Positions 60,654-64,000 of a DNA stretch of 64,000 nucleotides are shown here, in pieces. The stretch lies in contig CM074180.1 of the NCBI GenBank assembly GCA_037179385.1, forward strand, positions 29,183,455 through 29,247,454, in the 5' to 3' direction. The notes beneath the pieces were generated by a model. That model had not been told where the DNA came from. It did no database searches and saw nothing but the letters and a program-made list of their open reading frames with translations. Position numbers and translations under genes: made by a program. Positions within the stretch are counted from its first letter, which is position 1. Each line of letters opens with the position of its first letter. The DNA comes from Holothuria scabra. Lineage: Eukaryota; Echinodermata; Holothuroidea; Aspidochirotida; Holothuriidae.

Positions 60654-63600
60654 GTGAGTCAAATATAATTTTGAACCATTTTGGGGATTTGTTGGTAAAT
60701 ACCAGCAGCTCATGCTTGCTCAGCTTGTGTCATTTGTTTGTAATATTCCCCAAACCACAGTGTGTGGGATGTTTCATATTTTTGCATGTTTAACCCATTA
60801 TGCACTCACTTAATGGCTTACATTTCAACTTTTTTTAGGGTAACATGGGATGTTGTGTGTTCCAGTATATAGTTCACTGCAGGTGTAATCAATGGTTATG
60901 GCTTGATTTTAATGACATGATTGTGTCAAACAAATTTTTGATCATGGATTTATAGAGTTTAATGCCTCACCTTTACTGGTGGAAGAATGTCCATTCATTT
61001 ACCTATTGGAAGACATTGCACAAGTATGGTGAAAGGGGTTTGTCATAAATACTCCCCATTGGCAAACAGTTATGACATTAATTTTACTTTGAAAGTTGTT
61101 TCTTATCTGCCCTTAACAAGTTTGGAGGGGTGGGGGTGGGGGGAGGGCTATCATACTTCCAGACATCCAGACATCAGATGCAAAAGAGCTTCCAAATATG
61201 TGTGATATCCTTTCTTTTAATCAGGTAGATTGATACTTAACTTAGTGACACACTGTTGTTCAATCTGAAAAAAGGTTAATTCCCAATTTTTTGTGCTTAA
61301 AGTTGCATTGTTTTTTTTTTCTGCTAGAACTGCAAAGACATGAGACTAATTTTAGGTAACAGTTTGAAACAAATTCAGTAAAGTATTAATGCTGTTAACT
61401 ACTAGCTCCCGTGTGTTGTGATGAAAGTTACTGCTTTAAGTATACACATATATGGCTTAACTTGATTATTTCAATTTTATCAAATAAATCTGTCTTACAT
61501 TGTTACTGTTATGTTTCTTTTGTGTTGTCTAACATGCCGCTTTTTTGTGAAAATATGCTTAAATAAGGTCTTTTTTTCTCATTGAAAACAGCACATGCAT
61601 TAAAAGTGCCTAATAATGGAGTTTGGCTTTGAACAGAAGAGAAAACATAGCTATCCATGGCTAACCCCTGATTGTTGACATTCTAATTCATTCTAAAATG
61701 CATTAATGGTCCTTAAATGTTCTACAACAGAAGTTTTTAAAGTGACGTTTTTTCTATTTTTTTACATTAAATAGCAAGGATTATAGTGTATGCTTTCAAT
61801 ACACTACAAGGTGAGCCTCAGTACATGAGCTTTTACCCAAAGTTTAGAGAGCATCAAATTTTACACAAGACAGTATGCAATTTCCTTAGCAGATATGGCT
61901 CATCAATGGCTCATCTTGTAATTTAACTGTGGGCCTGAGGATTTAAGATCTTGTATTGTTATGGAATTTTGTTGGGAGGTTATGTGTCCATCATTTCACA
62001 GAGGCTTCCTCCTAGGAAGTCAACACATCTGGAAGGAAATTTAGGCAATCTGAGGGAAATTTCTCTTTCATGTACACTAAAATACAGAAAAATTGTGGGA
62101 AATTTCTGGGCAATAAGCAGCTTTTCCAGCCCCGTGTGTGTATGTATGCAGCTTTCAAAAACATTACCTACAGATGGGTTAGGGAACAAAGGATCCCCAC
62201 AGGTGTCTTTAAAACAAATTCCACTTTTGTACAGAGTGATATTTCTTTGTAAACTTAATTGTGGGAAGATTGGCAAGTGGGTATTCAGTTATTTAGGAGT
62301 ATGAGAATAACCAATGATAAATGAAATATAACTTTCAATTAGTGAAAGAAGGTATCAAATTATGTGTGCTTTTTTCAGAAAACTGAGATATTGAGTAAGG
62401 ACTGAAGGTAATTTGGAAATGGATTCCCCTTTTTCATTGCATTTTTGCATTATTCTTTTTTTTTTAATCGTGCCTTACAATATTAAAATACTCATAGGTG
62501 CCTATACTTGACAACAGCATGACCACTTTCATTTTATTTCATTTTTTTTATTTTCAATTTGGGAGAACTGATGTATGTTATATGAATGTTTAATTATCAG
62601 CTTAGTGGAAAACACTTAAAATTTAGAGGTATTCTATTTCCATATGTTGCATGTGGAACATTTTGTAATCTATTATATTTGTATGAATATGAGGGATGGT
62701 AAGGAAATGCTACATTGAGATAACACATGTTAAGCATTCCTGTTCTGTTGTATTTACAGGTGCCATTTTTTTCTCATGATTCTTTGGTTTCTTATTTTAA
62801 CATTTAGGATTGGTTTGTTAAGTACTGTTTATTATCATGTCATTCCTATACATTGGCAGAGCATACTGCACAGTACATTGTGGCTACCGTATGTGTGAGA
62901 AAAGATGTAGCAAGATTGCTGTGTGCTATGGTTTAGTGTGAAAGTTTGGACTCACTCAAGTAAATCAACAGCTTTTGCAAGAAAGTTAAAATATTTTTGA
63001 AATAATGCAAGGTAAGGTCAAAATCACCGCATTCATTGCAGGAATATGATATTGTTTTCCATTCAAATTTTGGTGAAAATATTACAGATCCTTCATCAAA
63101 TTATACAAATTACAACTTCATGGCGGCCAGTTTGGTGGGCCTTTTTTGTTCCAGTCAGTGGCGACAATCTACGGATAGGACATACTCATTACATGCTCTG
63201 TCCATGTATATAGGAAGTCTGTGTTTCATTAATGCTCTGTATTGTAAAGTTAAAATCAGGGCTGAAAGTAAGCTTTTCAAAAGGTCAGAAGCAAAGTGAA
63301 CAATTTGGCTTTAGGTCCATTGTTATGTTGTAGGACACTTCTGAGGGGCACTGCTGCCATTAGCAATGACTGACAGTACTGTTGGTCGTATTGATCATAG
63401 AGGTACCATAACTTGAGTGAATCTATGGAGATTGCATGCAGTACTGAGATAACATGACAATTAAGGTTGTCAGGTGCAGTTACCCCCAGTGTGCTTGTGT
63501 ACTGTGTATAAAACAAAGTTTTACAACAACAAGGGGCTGGCATATGAGAAAAAGAAAAGAAAAAGAGGAACCTCACATTTATTTTCTCTGGAATTTCATT

Positions 63601-64000
63601 ATGCTGAAGATGTTTGCATTGTGATATTTTCATTTGGCCCAGTGTAAAAAGGGGTTTTTTTTTATTTTTTTTATTTATTAAATTCAGACATGTTTTGTCA
63701 GTACAAGATTGATCAAGCTGTATTTTTAAATGAAATCATTAAGGGGTCGATGTTTTTTGAGAGAAACATTTCTAAGAAAAGCCTGTATTGTTCAGTTTTA
63801 TATACTATAGCATGCTAGGGGCCTTGTAATGAAAAACAGTGCCAGAAAATGCCTAAGCTGGATATAAAGAAGGATATTTAATTTTTAGATTTTAAAGAAA
63901 AATAAAGCAAAAAAAAAAAACAAACAAATAGACAAAAGAGAAAATCATTTCGAAGAAACATTTGTTATAGTTGGTTTATGTGTAGTATTTTTAAGATTTA
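60654..64000 (+). other. Intron running out of the window
   Basis: After the 24-nt microexon no acceptor leading into an open frame of coiled-coil type was found before base 64000. The candidates at 61328 and 62388 hit stops at once. A family R copy lies at 62843-63215. The frames at 61951-62304 and 63277-63633 have no supporting features. Confidence 0.75.
62843..63215. repeat. Dispersed repeat family R, copy 2
   Basis: Homologous to 57951-58325 (see there) with substitutions and small indels. Neither copy encodes a protein. Confidence 0.8.

Noticed and set aside
61951..62304. 117-codon frame and 98-codon antisense frame
   Set aside because: No splice-compatible borders, no recognisable motifs; likely chance openness in an intron.
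63277..63633. 118-codon minus-strand frame
   Set aside because: No recognisable domain; low-complexity Phe/Ser/Cys content; unsupported.

Overview
The window is animal genomic DNA and holds one large interrupted gene on the + strand: a phospholipase C beta (PLC-beta). The gene runs in from before base 1 and continues past base 64000. Short exons have canonical AG/GT borders and matching phases, and the introns are long, AT-rich and full of repeats. Hairpin-ended elements with internal satellites, MITEs and tRNA-derived SINEs suggest a marine invertebrate, perhaps a deuterostome such as an echinoderm. That placement is an inference and is weak. No bacterial-type genes, rRNA genes or CRISPR arrays are visible.

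Layout. Bases 172-3779 encode the end of the EF-hand region and the first half of the catalytic X domain. A 9.4 kb intron (3780-13215) follows and holds a local tandem duplication and two nested DNA transposons with intact target-site duplications. Exons at 13216-16813 finish the X domain. From 17430 to 31663 lie seven small exons, all phase 1-1 and so individually skippable. They encode alternative pieces of the X-Y linker, the segment that autoinhibits PLC enzymes in other animals. The acidic end of the linker is at 36081-36211. The Y domain is at 36973-41388 and the C2 domain at 41234-47700. A Ser/Thr/Pro-rich C-terminal linker with further in-frame alternatives lies at 52710-55499. The start of the C-terminal coiled coil, which in known PLC-betas binds G-alpha-q and membrane, is at 57715-60653. 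The remaining coiled-coil exons are not in the window.

How it works. The encoded enzyme should hydrolyse PIP2 to IP3 and diacylglycerol downstream of Gq-coupled receptors. All catalytic landmarks that can be checked here are present. Sequence around the Y and C2 domains is closest to the PLCB1/2/3 class (fly Plc21C, worm egl-8) rather than to PLCB4/norpA.

Most notable. The linker cassette array looks like a splicing-controlled device for changing charge and phosphorylation sites in the autoinhibitory linker. Three neighbouring cassettes carry an R-[R/K]-x-S motif at exactly the same residue position, which suggests exon duplication. Four repeat elements in the introns share an unusual design (5' hairpin, TG microsatellite, about 145-155 bp satellite, 3' hairpin followed by CTGGTT). 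Together they carry 21 perfect AGGTCAAAGGTCA (DR1) nuclear-receptor-type motifs.
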